Origin: CALSMU01 sp965230225
GTDB lineage: Bacteria; Bacteroidota; Bacteroidia; Flavobacteriales_D; Parvicellaceae
Assembly (NCBI GenBank): GCA_965230225.1
Contig: CBDDKM010000008.1
Span: 1-64,000 of the forward strand
Direction of reading: 5' to 3'
Length of the DNA stretch: 64,000 nucleotides
Positions 25,976-33,178 of this stretch are shown one piece after another (within the stretch, counting starts at the first letter, position 1; every line of letters begins with the position of its first letter). The position numbers and the translations under genes are program-made. The notes beneath the pieces are model-generated. The model saw nothing but the letters and a program-made list of their open reading frames with translations. It made no database searches and was not told where the DNA came from.

Positions 25976-27073
25976 TATCACATATAACACTTCGTGTGCT
26001 TCGTCTAAAGTGGGAACCTCCCACCTATTCATCATATTTCGAATCACTTTTTCAGGAACAACTCCTTGTCGCTGACTGTTCTGTTTAAGCAATTTCTTTT
26101 CAGAAACTTCAACATAAACAATAACAACCTTGGCTCCATATACTCTGAAGGAATCAATCAACTTAGCTCTTAGAGAAGCATTCAAATTGGTAGCGTTCCA
26201 AACAAAATCCACTTGATTTCTCAAATACTCTTTTGCCTGTTCTTTCGCTTTTTGAACAATTCTCCCCTGCCCTTTCTTATCGGTTATTCTAACTTTTGAT
26301 TCCCTGCGCAATTCATCAAGGGAGATTATTGGCAATTCTTTAAAATTAGTTTGACAATAATGATCCTTCCCTGATCCGGGCAGAGCACTCATTAGGTAAA
26401 CCGTTGATTGCTCTTCGACATAGGGAACATAATCAAGATGCTGATTATCGGAATTCAAATAGTACATTTTAGAATTGGAATCTACAAATTGTCTGGGACT
26501 CCCAAAACAACCGGCTTCTTCACTCAATATTCTAAACATTTCTACTCGATCCAACACCTCTTGTTGATCCTCACAAATTCGCCCTAAAACATCAGCTTTA
26601 GCTAACATATACAGCAGTTTATTATTACAGCTAAACGATAGTTTTACCACTTTTTTCAAAGGGTCTTTACTATCAATTGCCCAAATGGGCGCTCCATGAT
26701 TTCTCACTAAAGCAACAATCTGCTCCCGTATTTGAAATGGACAATTGTATTCAGAATACAATAATTTTCTAGCTGTTACCGCTCCTTTTTTAGCGTGGTG
26801 AGGTGACCTCCACTCTCCATTAACTTTTCTGGTGGTGGATCTTTTCTCAATGTCGTGCATCAATACCGCACAAATTAAGATTTCCTGATCCTGACCGGAT
26901 AAGCCTGAAAACTCAGGTAGTGAAACTAAAGCATCAAACACCATTTTGGTATGAGTTGCTACATCGCCCTCTGCGTGGTATTTAGGAGATTGAGGTACTC
27001 CTTTCATATCTCTGACCCAACTAAATTGCTCTTCAAAATGACTCCATTCTTTTATATCTGTTAATTGCCACAT
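25973..27073 (-). CDS. HD-Pnk: RNA/DNA end-healing enzyme (HD phosphoesterase plus 5'-kinase)
   Basis: The 366-residue protein joins an N-terminal HD phosphohydrolase domain (His33, His41, LMHDIEK with His73-Asp74, His92-93, RNHGAP His126) to a C-terminal P-loop kinase (LPGSGKD about 231-237, SLDELRR 251-257, WNATNLN 292-298). Family knowledge: the characterised Runella HD-Pnk removes 2',3'-phosphates and phosphorylates 5'-OH ends, making ends ready for an ATP-dependent ligase. That partner is the next gene upstream, overlapping by 13 bp. I chose ATG 27073, starting MWQLTDIKEW, over an ATG 14 codons earlier that would overlap the ligase further. Confidence 0.9.
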   Translation of the reverse strand: MWQLTDIKEWSHFEEQFSWVRDMKGVPQSPKYHAEGDVATHTKMVFDALVSLPEFSGLSGQDQEILICAVLMHDIEKRSTTRKVNGEWRSPHHAKKGAVTARKLLYSEYNCPFQIREQIVALVRNHGAPIWAIDSKDPLKKVVKLSFSCNNKLLYMLAKADVLGRICEDQQEVLDRVEMFRILSEEAGCFGSPRQFVDSNSKMYYLNSDNQHLDYVPYVEEQSTVYLMSALPGSGKDHYCQTNFKELPIISLDELRRESKVRITDKKGQGRIVQKAKEQAKEYLRNQVDFVWNATNLNASLRAKLIDSFRVYGAKVVIVYVEVSEKKLLKQNSQRQGVVPEKVIRNMMNRWEVPTLDEAHEVLYVI

Positions 27074-27756
27074 TTTTCCCAGTATAATGGTGCACGTTTC
27101 CAGGAACGAGTCCAATGTTCATCGGTTTTCACATGATTCTTTCTCACATACTTGAACACGTTTCTTTTGAAATCGCCTACTTTGAACTGTTGGGCATTTC
27201 TGGTTACAATTCCCTCCATAACGCAAGGAACTTCAGAATGAACATCAACAGAACCAAATTGACTTTCAGCACCTGTTAAACTTAATATTTCTGTTTCGTA
27301 ATTTTGTTGATCTTCTACTTTAAATCTGCTTAACACAGGTACCGTAGGGTACTCTAGCAGATTGGAGTAGAATTCAACTTCTTCCCACGACAGCCACTTA
27401 TCCTGACAACGTATAGCAAACACATAAAAATGATGCTCCAGATTTAAATATTGAATGGAATGTATGGCGTATAAATTCTCGCCAAAAACCTCCAGATCTC
27501 CCAAATCTCTCTTAATTAACTCCCACTTGGGCTTAAGAAATTGACTCCAGGGATGCCGCGTAGGTGCGGCATGCGATCTGGCAAAAACTCCGTACTGGTT
27601 TAAACACGTATTTTCTCCATCTAGTTTTTCGGTATGAATAACTTGTTCCAACTCAGATAAATCCTTCCAATAGGTATGGTTGATTCTATCATCACTGGTT
27701 GTTCCAGGAGAAAATGGATAATGATAAGTTCTGCCGTACTTTCTTGAGATACTCAT
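27061..27756 (-). CDS. ATP-dependent RNA ligase family protein
   Basis: The 231-residue protein has the covalent nucleotidyltransferase motifs: motif I EKLDGEN with the AMP-accepting Lys44, motif III EVFGENLYAIHS (about 88-99), motif IV EGIVTR (about 182-187) and motif V FKYVRKNHVK (about 202-211). This is the T4-Rnl2-like ligase core without a large extra domain. It seals 3'-OH to 5'-phosphate ends, exactly the products of HD-Pnk, whose gene overlaps its 3' end. The pair forms a classic healing-and-sealing module, complementary to the direct RtcB route on the other strand. Confidence 0.9.
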   Translation of the reverse strand: MSISRKYGRTYHYPFSPGTTSDDRINHTYWKDLSELEQVIHTEKLDGENTCLNQYGVFARSHAAPTRHPWSQFLKPKWELIKRDLGDLEVFGENLYAIHSIQYLNLEHHFYVFAIRCQDKWLSWEEVEFYSNLLEYPTVPVLSRFKVEDQQNYETEILSLTGAESQFGSVDVHSEVPCVMEGIVTRNAQQFKVGDFKRNVFKYVRKNHVKTDEHWTRSWKRAPLYWEKCGN

Positions 27757-27977
27757 TTTAGTACGTTTTTAATTTAACTTCATTTCCTAATTACGTTGTT
27801 CATTCCACTACATGATTTCCAGTTTTAAAAGGTTTACAAATTATTGAAGCTCCCGTCCCCTGAACCTTATGCTTGAATTGATGCACAAAGGACACTATTT
27901 CACCCACCCGTGTCAGACAAATTAACTCGTACGTTTTACAAGTTTCTGCCCCGAGAATTCAATTTCTTTATGAAAGG

Positions 27978-27995
27978 TCCCGATAGCTATCGGGA
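27978..27995. repeat. 18-bp palindrome TCCCGATAGCTATCGGGA
   Basis: Perfect palindrome inside the T-loop position of tRNA-like element 4. It differs only in two central bases from the palindrome at 28035-28052. Short CCGATnnnATCGG palindromes of this type may be a dispersed repeat of the genome; a related CCGATTTTATCGG lies at about 23516-23528. Confidence 0.8.
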
Positions 27996-28034
27996 TGAAC
28001 CTTTAACCGACTGCATATAAGGCAGCTGCTCACC

Positions 28035-28052
28035 TCCCGATAATTATCGGGA
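28035..28052. repeat. 18-bp palindrome TCCCGATAATTATCGGGA
   Basis: Perfect palindrome inside the D-loop position of tRNA-like element 4, directly next to the D-stem halves. It is the near-twin of 27978-27995. Confidence 0.8.
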
Positions 28053-28101
28053 GAGCTACAGATCAATAACCTTAATTGAGATCCCCGTACCAAATGGGCA
28101 T

Positions 28102-28132
28102 AAAAAAACCCTGACGATACCGTCAGGGTTTT
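28102..28132 (-). terminator. Intrinsic terminator, minus strand
   Basis: Hairpin ACCCTGACG-atac-CGTCAGGGT followed, on the minus strand, by seven T. No protein gene lies directly upstream on that strand, so it probably ends a small RNA between 28285 and 28102 or attenuates transcription toward the RNA ligase gene. Confidence 0.8.
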
Positions 28133-28287
28133 CCAATGCTTTTACACACCGATCACCTGAGGGGATCTTTTCTTAAATATTTTAACTCATAGGCTTCGCT
28201 TCCTCCGTTCGGCAAGCTGAAGCTTCGATCAATTTGATTCGATATGAGTATTGCGCTTAGTTTTATCATCTTTTCAATTTTTGACAC

Positions 28288-28316
28288 AAAAAAACCCTGA
28301 CGATTTTGTCAGGGTT
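28288..28316 (-). terminator. Second, near-identical minus-strand terminator
   Basis: Hairpin ACCCTGAC-gatttt-GTCAGGGT with seven T on the minus strand. Its stem is almost the same as the one at 28102-28132. A perfect TAnnTTTG element (TACTTTTG, minus strand, 28373-28380) lies about 60 nt upstream, outlining an RNA of about 80 nt. Confidence 0.8.
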
Positions 28317-28494
28317 AGATTGATCAATTTGTATTGTTCAATTAACTCTAACCCTTCCATAATTCACCTTCGTTTGCCAAAAGTAAATCAGTACTATATT
28401 TTTTTGGTTGATGTATCATTTTTCCGTTTTTCCGGTGACAAATCTGAGAACAAAAATGACTACTTCCAAATTTTTTTTGAAAAAAAATAATTAC

Positions 28495-28525
28495 CCTATT
28501 ACTATGTAATAGGTTAAATTTATGG
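28495..28525 (+). promoter_or_regulatory. Palindromic promoter C of the rtcB2-prfH operon
   Basis: Perfect dyad CCTATTAC-TAT-GTAATAGG (28495-28513) directly followed by TAAATTTATGG (28515-28525), close to the TAnnTTTG -7 element. The dyad overlaps the -33 region, so a dimeric repressor or activator is expected. Its sequence differs from dyad blocks A and B, suggesting a different regulator for the RtcB2-PrfH branch. Confidence 0.55.
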
Positions 28526-28526
28526 A

Positions 28527-28838
28527 TGTTAAGAAGTTTTTCACTTTCTCACTTCATCTGCGCAAAAAGAGTTCGTTCATCACTTCGACCTTAGTGAGTT
28601 TATTCTTTTCTGAACGGTCAAAATCCCCATACTACGTATGGGAAAAAAAATCAAAAAAAATCCTTGGAACTTACGCAACTTCCACTTTACATTTGCGTCA
28701 TCAAATCAGAACTCCTAAAGTTCACAAAAGAATGGAGGACACTGTTATGTTAGATTTTAGATTACATATCCAAAAAGCGGTCGGTTAGCCTGAGAAAGAT
28801 TCCCAAGCTGAACCTGATCCATTTGATCGGGTTTTTTT
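28527..28838 (+). ncRNA. Leader RNA upstream of rtcB2 ending in a terminator
   Basis: About 310 nt between promoter C and an intrinsic terminator at 28811-28838 (AACCTGATC/GATCGGGTT, one G-T pair, then a T-run) form either a separate small RNA or an attenuated leader for rtcB2, whose ATG is 125 nt further on. Internal hairpins include CCCATAC-tac-GTATGGG (about 28626-28642) and ACGCAA/TTGCGT. The last 50 nt carry CTGAGA (28790-28795), CCC and TGAACCTGATCC (28809-28820), in the order and rough spacing of the TPP-riboswitch core. The 3' half of that riboswitch is missing. Confidence 0.45.
28811..28838 (+). terminator. Attenuator-like terminator before rtcB2
   Basis: A 9-bp stem (one G-T pair) AACCTGATC/GATCGGGTT whose right arm runs into a seven-T stretch. 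It lies within the operon leader, between promoter C and rtcB2, so it should reduce read-through unless disrupted. Confidence 0.75.
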
Positions 28839-28962
28839 GTACCCCATCACAACCGAAATCATAAAAATTATTGGATTTGCGGCATGACCAAAATGCGTCG
28901 TATCGCAATAAAACTGAAGCTTTCAGGAGCAATCTCCTGTGCTTCTATCTAAACCATACATA

Positions 28963-30366
28963 ATGGGAAAGTCGAAACTTCGGGGTAAGGATCTCCGAAA
29001 AATTAATTACACAGATAACGAAATGATTAGCCTGGCAATGGAAGTTATGGCGAAGCATTTTAGATACGAAAGTAAAGCCAGTAAACTACAACTACTGGAA
29101 AACGTTCTTTTACATCCAAAACAATATCTTGATCATCCGAATTTAAGTAGAATTGCACAGCTAATGGTGGAAACACCAAAAGTTCCAACCCCAAAACAAA
29201 GGGATTTAAGAGAAACTCCTTTGGAGTACAGCATTTATGGTAAATCTCTTATCGAATCTGGAGCTATCCGGCAAATGAACATCGCCATGCAATTACCTGT
29301 TGCAGTTGGTGGTGCACTAATGCCAGATGCTCATGTGGGATACGGGCTACCAATTGGTGGTGTGTTAGCTACGAAAAATGAGATTATTCCGTATGCTGTT
29401 GGAATGGACATTGGTTGCAGAATGTGCTTAACCGTTTACCCGGAAAATAGTGAATTCCTTACTCGATTCAGATATCAGGCTAAAACAGCTTTGAAGGATG
29501 AAACTCATTTTGGAATCACCAAAACCTCCCCTTTCTTATCAGAACACGAAGTTCTGGACAGAAAAGAATTCAACGAGATCAAACTCCTAAAAGGACTTGC
29601 CATGAAAGCTTACCAACAATTGGGAACAAGCGGTTCAGGGAATCACTTTGTGGAATTGGGAGAAGTTGAACTTCCTGGAAACAACAGGTGGAGTGTTCCT
29701 GCCGGTAAATATGTTGGGATACTCTCCCACTCTGGTTCGAGAAGTTTAGGAGCTAACATTGCCGGACACTACACCAAAATTGCCAAAGAACAGTGCAAGT
29801 TACCTTCAGGAGCTCAAGGTTTAGCCTGGCTAGACCTCAATTCTGAAGAAGGAATGGAATATTGGATAGCTATGAATTTAGCTGGAGATTATGCACAGGC
29901 ATGCCATGATACCATACATGATCGAATTGCCAAATCTCTTGGGATTAAGCCGATTATAAAAGTGGAAAACCACCACAACTTCGCCTGGAAAGAAAAACAA
30001 CACAATGGCGAAGAGTGGATCGTACACAGAAAAGGCTCTACTCCTGCTTCTTATGGACAATTAGGAATCATTCCGGCCACCATGACCGACCCCGGATACA
30101 TTGTTTCCGGAAAGGGAAATGCCAACTCATTAAACTCTGCCTCCCATGGAGCAGGAAGAAAATTGAGTCGTGGCAAAGCGAGGTCTTCTATTACAGGAAG
30201 CGACATGAAAAAAATGCTTAAAAACACAGGCATTACACTAATTGGCGCTGGCGTAGATGAAGCTCCTATTGCATACAAAAACCTGGAAGAGGTAATGGAA
30301 CACCAGCAAGAATTGATCAAGATTGAAGGGAAATTCACCCCTAAGATTGTGAGGATGGATAAATGA
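28963..30366 (+). CDS. rtcB2: RtcB ligase, copy 2 (RtcB2 type, coupled to PrfH)
   Basis: The 467-residue enzyme contains PDAHVGYGLPIGG (121-133), GMDIGCRM (Asp149, Cys152), GSGNHF (His228), SHSGSR (His256), NHHNF (His337-338) and the nucleotidyl His395 in SHGAGR. I chose ATG 28963, which gives the family start MGKSKLRGKDLR, over a GTG eight codons upstream. A stem-loop 28916-28945 (GAAGC/GCTTC with inner CAGGAG/CTCCTG) lies just before it. The gene overlaps prfH by ATGA. Family knowledge: RtcB2 with PrfH repairs ribosomes cut in the 16S decoding centre. Confidence 0.95.
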   Translation: MGKSKLRGKDLRKINYTDNEMISLAMEVMAKHFRYESKASKLQLLENVLLHPKQYLDHPNLSRIAQLMVETPKVPTPKQRDLRETPLEYSIYGKSLIESGAIRQMNIAMQLPVAVGGALMPDAHVGYGLPIGGVLATKNEIIPYAVGMDIGCRMCLTVYPENSEFLTRFRYQAKTALKDETHFGITKTSPFLSEHEVLDRKEFNEIKLLKGLAMKAYQQLGTSGSGNHFVELGEVELPGNNRWSVPAGKYVGILSHSGSRSLGANIAGHYTKIAKEQCKLPSGAQGLAWLDLNSEEGMEYWIAMNLAGDYAQACHDTIHDRIAKSLGIKPIIKVENHHNFAWKEKQHNGEEWIVHRKGSTPASYGQLGIIPATMTDPGYIVSGKGNANSLNSASHGAGRKLSRGKARSSITGSDMKKMLKNTGITLIGAGVDEAPIAYKNLEEVMEHQQELIKIEGKFTPKIVRMDK

Positions 30367-31082
30367 TTAAACAAATTAAAATGGAAAGAATATTACAAAT
30401 CACCTCAGGGCGAGGCCCGGCAGAATGCTGCTGGGTGGTAGCTCAGGTATTAAAATACGTCATTGCTACTGCTAAAGAACACCAACTTGAAGCATCTACA
30501 CTGCACCGAGAAAAAGGACCAGAAAATGGCACTTTGTATTCCGCAACGGTTCAAATCTCTGGCAAGAATGTAGAAGCATTTATTTCTGAGTGGAGCGGCA
30601 CGATCCAATGGATTGGAAAAAGTCCATATCGAAAGTTTCACAAAAGAAAAAACTGGTTTGTGGGAGTTCAGGAAATTAAGATGGAACAAGCTCAGTTCGA
30701 ACTAAAGCGAAATGAAATCAGGTTTGATACTTACCGCTCCGGTGGTCCGGGCGGACAACATGTAAACAAAGTGAGTTCCGCTGTACGAGCCAAGCACCTA
30801 CCTACCGGTTTATATGTGGAGGTTTCAGAACATCGATCTCAGCAGCAAAACAAGAAATTAGCCATTCAACGGCTGGGAGTATTGTTGCAACTGGAAAAAA
30901 CGAAAGCCGCCAAATCGAACGCTCAAAATAACTGGCAAAACCACAATGAACTGAAAAGAGGAAATCCGGTGAAGGTATTTGAAGGAACAGATTTTAAAAA
31001 GAAGCGGAAGAAAAACATTAGAAAACAAGAAAGACTAAAGTCCAAAAGAGACTTAAAACAATGGGACACAGGAACAACATAA
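30363..31082 (+). CDS. prfH: Peptide chain release factor homologue PrfH
   Basis: The 239-residue protein has the class-I release factor catalytic motif GGPGGQHVNK (127-136) and the PrfH hallmark SPYRKFHKRKNWFVGV (about 87-102). It lacks the stop-codon recognition domain of RF1/RF2. Established for homologues: PrfH releases nascent peptides from ribosomes damaged in the decoding centre so that RtcB2 can reseal the rRNA. The 4-bp overlap with rtcB2 matches this partnership. The 22-bp overlap with the next gene suggests a longer operon. The C-terminus is strongly basic. Confidence 0.95.
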   Translation: MIKQIKMERILQITSGRGPAECCWVVAQVLKYVIATAKEHQLEASTLHREKGPENGTLYSATVQISGKNVEAFISEWSGTIQWIGKSPYRKFHKRKNWFVGVQEIKMEQAQFELKRNEIRFDTYRSGGPGGQHVNKVSSAVRAKHLPTGLYVEVSEHRSQQQNKKLAIQRLGVLLQLEKTKAAKSNAQNNWQNHNELKRGNPVKVFEGTDFKKKRKKNIRKQERLKSKRDLKQWDTGTT

Positions 31083-31762
31083 AAGAAATAAGAGAGAGAA
31101 CGGTAAGAGCGCTAAAAAATGAGGAGTACGAATTGTGGGATGCTAAAAGAAACTTAGGTTATATAGAACTAGAAAAACCTCTCAGACATGGATGGTTTAC
31201 CTACCTCACTTTAAGAGAGGATATTTCCAGAAGAGAGGATGCAGCTATATTTCAAGAAATTATTGATAAGTGCACCTTAAATATTTGGGGTAGCGACAAG
31301 AAACATGCAGATAAAGTTTGGAATGCACGCAACAGAAAAAACAATAAGATTCAATGGCCAGGATTTAAAAAACTAAATCATTTTCAGTATTCACAACTCT
31401 CTCCTTCTGCAAAAAAATACTTTGAACCTTTTAGTAAAAAATCAAAGTATAGAGGTAAATACAAATGCAATGTTCCACGGTATTTTTTCGTAAAAACCTA
31501 TTGCAGAGCTTATATCACCAAAAGAAAGGTTACCAGTAATGAAATCGACCAAAGAATTGGAGAAATCGAAGCCATTTTAAACCATAACATCTACTTCGAT
31601 TACAAAGAATCCTTTTACAGATCAAGAAGATCAAATAGAGATTGGAAAGCCATTTACCACAGAAGCAAGAGAAAGAAAAAGAACCAGTCTTTACAAAAAT
31701 ATTTAACTGAAGAAATTCTTGATGAAGACCTATACCTAAAACAACGTAAAACCTATTGGTAA
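31061..31762 (+). CDS. Unknown basic protein in the rtcB2-prfH operon
   Basis: This 233-residue protein is rich in Lys, Arg, Tyr and Trp, has no signal peptide or TM segment, and matches no family I know. Clusters such as RSRRSNRDWK and HRSKRKKKNQ near the C-terminus suggest nucleic-acid binding. It overlaps prfH by 22 bp and is followed after 1 nt by a TPR gene, so it belongs to the same transcript as RtcB2 and PrfH. A role in recognising damaged RNA or ribosomes is plausible by context only. Confidence 0.75.
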   Translation: MGHRNNIKEIRERTVRALKNEEYELWDAKRNLGYIELEKPLRHGWFTYLTLREDISRREDAAIFQEIIDKCTLNIWGSDKKHADKVWNARNRKNNKIQWPGFKKLNHFQYSQLSPSAKKYFEPFSKKSKYRGKYKCNVPRYFFVKTYCRAYITKRKVTSNEIDQRIGEIEAILNHNIYFDYKESFYRSRRSNRDWKAIYHRSKRKKKNQSLQKYLTEEILDEDLYLKQRKTYW

Positions 31763-31763
31763 A

Positions 31764-32258
31764 ATGACATTAGCAGATCAATACTACATCAAAGCAATGG
31801 ACGATTACCCATACAACCTCAACGAGGCAATGGAAAGTTTGCATTATGCTTTGAGCTACGATGAAAATCATGTAAGAGCCAATTTCTTAATGGGACGAGC
31901 TCAGTACGAAACGTTTGCGAACTTCGAAGAAGCTGAATACTACTTCAATAAAACCATCCAGGAAGATCCAAAGCTATGGATGGCTTATGATTGGTACAGC
32001 CACATGTTGATTAGACGAAAACAGTTTAGTAAAGCAGAGAAAATTATTGACTTTGCCAGCACTTTGAAAGATGCAGAAGTTTCTTCTATTCACTATAAAA
32101 GAGGACTCATTGCCGAAACCAAAGAAAAGCTTAAAAAAGCAGAAAAGCTCTTTGAAAAGGCTATGCTTTCCGCCCCTAACTCTGGGTATTTGAACTTCTA
32201 TAGAGATGAGCAAAAAAGGATCAAAGAGAAAAGAAAATTAGCGAAAAAAAGCAAATAA
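31764..32258 (+). CDS. TPR protein at the end of the rtcB2-prfH operon
   Basis: The 164-residue protein consists of about four tetratricopeptide-like repeats, with ALSYDENHVRANFLMGRA, AEYYFNKTIQEDPKLWMAY and AEKLFEKAMLSAPNSG as clear units, and ends in a basic tail. TPR proteins are adaptors for protein partners. It follows the unknown basic protein with a 1-nt gap and is the last gene before promoter block B. No enzymatic residues are visible. A specific role in RNA repair is inferred from the operon only. Confidence 0.8.
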   Translation: MTLADQYYIKAMDDYPYNLNEAMESLHYALSYDENHVRANFLMGRAQYETFANFEEAEYYFNKTIQEDPKLWMAYDWYSHMLIRRKQFSKAEKIIDFASTLKDAEVSSIHYKRGLIAETKEKLKKAEKLFEKAMLSAPNSGYLNFYRDEQKRIKEKRKLAKKSK

Positions 32259-32264
32259 TTTTTT

Positions 32265-32301
32265 CTACGCAAAAACCTTGCGTTGTGGTGCTTTTACTTT
32301 G
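32265..32301 (+). promoter_or_regulatory. Dyad promoter/operator block B upstream of the nucleotidyltransferase pair
   Basis: A perfect dyad ACGCAA-AAACC-TTGCGT sits in a block that aligns to 22887-22923 over 37 nt with 28 identities and no gaps, including the terminal CTTTG. It lies 130 nt before the first nucleotidyltransferase gene. Together with block A it defines a likely regulon within this island. Confidence 0.6.
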
Positions 32302-32431
32302 GATCGTGATAATAAATCGAATCTTAACGGGTTACTTTTTAAGTACTTAGTTGTTAAACTAAATAAGAAGCTATTAGTAACGAATTGAGTTTTTTCGATT
32401 AATAATAGTAAAACCACTAAACCTAACACCT

Positions 32432-33178
32432 ATGAAACGACAAATACAGCAACAGCTGAAATTACTGGAGCAGGAGCGAAAAATTGAAATCCTTCTGGCT
32501 TGCGAAACTGGTTCGAGAGCCTGGGGTTTCCCTTCGCCGGATAGCGATTATGACGTTCGAATCATCTACCGCCATGAACAGGATTGGTACATTACCTTAA
32601 AGAACAAGAAAGATTCTTTGGAGATAATGGACGGTGATTTAGACATCACAGGGTGGGAATTGAAAAAAGCATTACTCCTACTCTACAAGTCGAACGCATC
32701 ATTGATGGAACGTTTGCAATCGCCTATTATTTATCAGAAAAATGACTCTTTTGTAGAGCAAGCTAATCGTTTAGCTAAAGACTGTTTTTCGCCAATAGCC
32801 TGTATGCACCACTATTTAAGTATGTCTAAGAAGTTTACTGAATTAGTTACTACACAATCTGACTCCAGATTAAAGGACTATTTCTATGCCCTTAGAACTA
32901 CTTTATGTGGTCATTGGATAGCAACGAAAAACGAAATACCACCAATAGAGTTCAACAAAATGTTTGACCTGTTGCCCGATGGAGTTTATGAGCGAATAAG
33001 TGAGCTACTACAGTTAAAAAGTACTCAACCTGAAAGCTTTACCATACCTTCGGATAGCCTATTGAATAATTGGTTGGAGGAAACTACCACAAGTAACCAA
33101 AAGGTATTTCAATCTTTAAAAGGTTCTAATGGTAAATTTGAATCTTTGGAAACTCTGTTTAAAACATTGATAAAATGA
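32432..33178 (+). CDS. Pol-beta-type nucleotidyltransferase 1 (RlaP/COG3541-like)
   Basis: The 248-residue protein carries the nucleotidyltransferase signature GSRAWGFPSPDSDYDVR (about 27-43), with the metal-binding DxD in SDYDV. The rest is a helical domain typical of COG3541 predicted nucleotidyltransferases. Comparative studies of RNA-repair operons named such proteins RNA-ligase-associated pol-beta enzymes; they may add nucleotides to RNA ends or modify them. It overlaps the next, related gene by ATGA. Substrate and activity are unknown from the sequence. Confidence 0.85.
   Translation: MKRQIQQQLKLLEQERKIEILLACETGSRAWGFPSPDSDYDVRIIYRHEQDWYITLKNKKDSLEIMDGDLDITGWELKKALLLLYKSNASLMERLQSPIIYQKNDSFVEQANRLAKDCFSPIACMHHYLSMSKKFTELVTTQSDSRLKDYFYALRTTLCGHWIATKNEIPPIEFNKMFDLLPDGVYERISELLQLKSTQPESFTIPSDSLLNNWLEETTTSNQKVFQSLKGSNGKFESLETLFKTLIK

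Larger units (their letters stand above)
27966..28065 (-). ncRNA. tRNA-like element 4 with palindromes in the D-loop and T-loop
   Basis: On the minus strand the order is tRNA-like: TA, D-stem GCTC/GAGC (28053-28056, 28028-28031), A at position 26, anticodon arm GCTGC-CTTATAT-GCAGT (28026 to 28010; T33, anticodon TAT), a 5-nt variable loop CGGTT and T-stem AAAGG/CCTTT (28000-28004, 27973-27977) opening with TTCA. The D-loop and the T-loop each contain an 18-bp palindrome (28035-28052 and 27978-27995). The acceptor strands do not pair well. It is a tRNA-derived structure that cannot be a normal tRNA. Confidence 0.6.
27757..28494. other. Long non-coding stretch upstream of the RNA ligase gene
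   Basis: No protein gene is supported. On the minus strand it contains, from right to left, a TACTTTTG promoter-like site (28373-28380), a terminator (28288-28316), a branched hairpin region with outer stem ACTCATA/TATGAGT (about 28186-28250), a second terminator (28102-28132), a tRNA-like element (27966-28065) and three more hairpins at 27924-27944, 27891-27914 and 27865-27891. It looks like a cassette of small structured RNAs rather than spacer. Confidence 0.5.

Noticed and set aside
28522..28788. 88-codon ORF in the rtcB2 leader
   Set aside because: Its ATG overlaps the presumed -7 element and the composition is not protein-like; it lies in a leader ending in a terminator.
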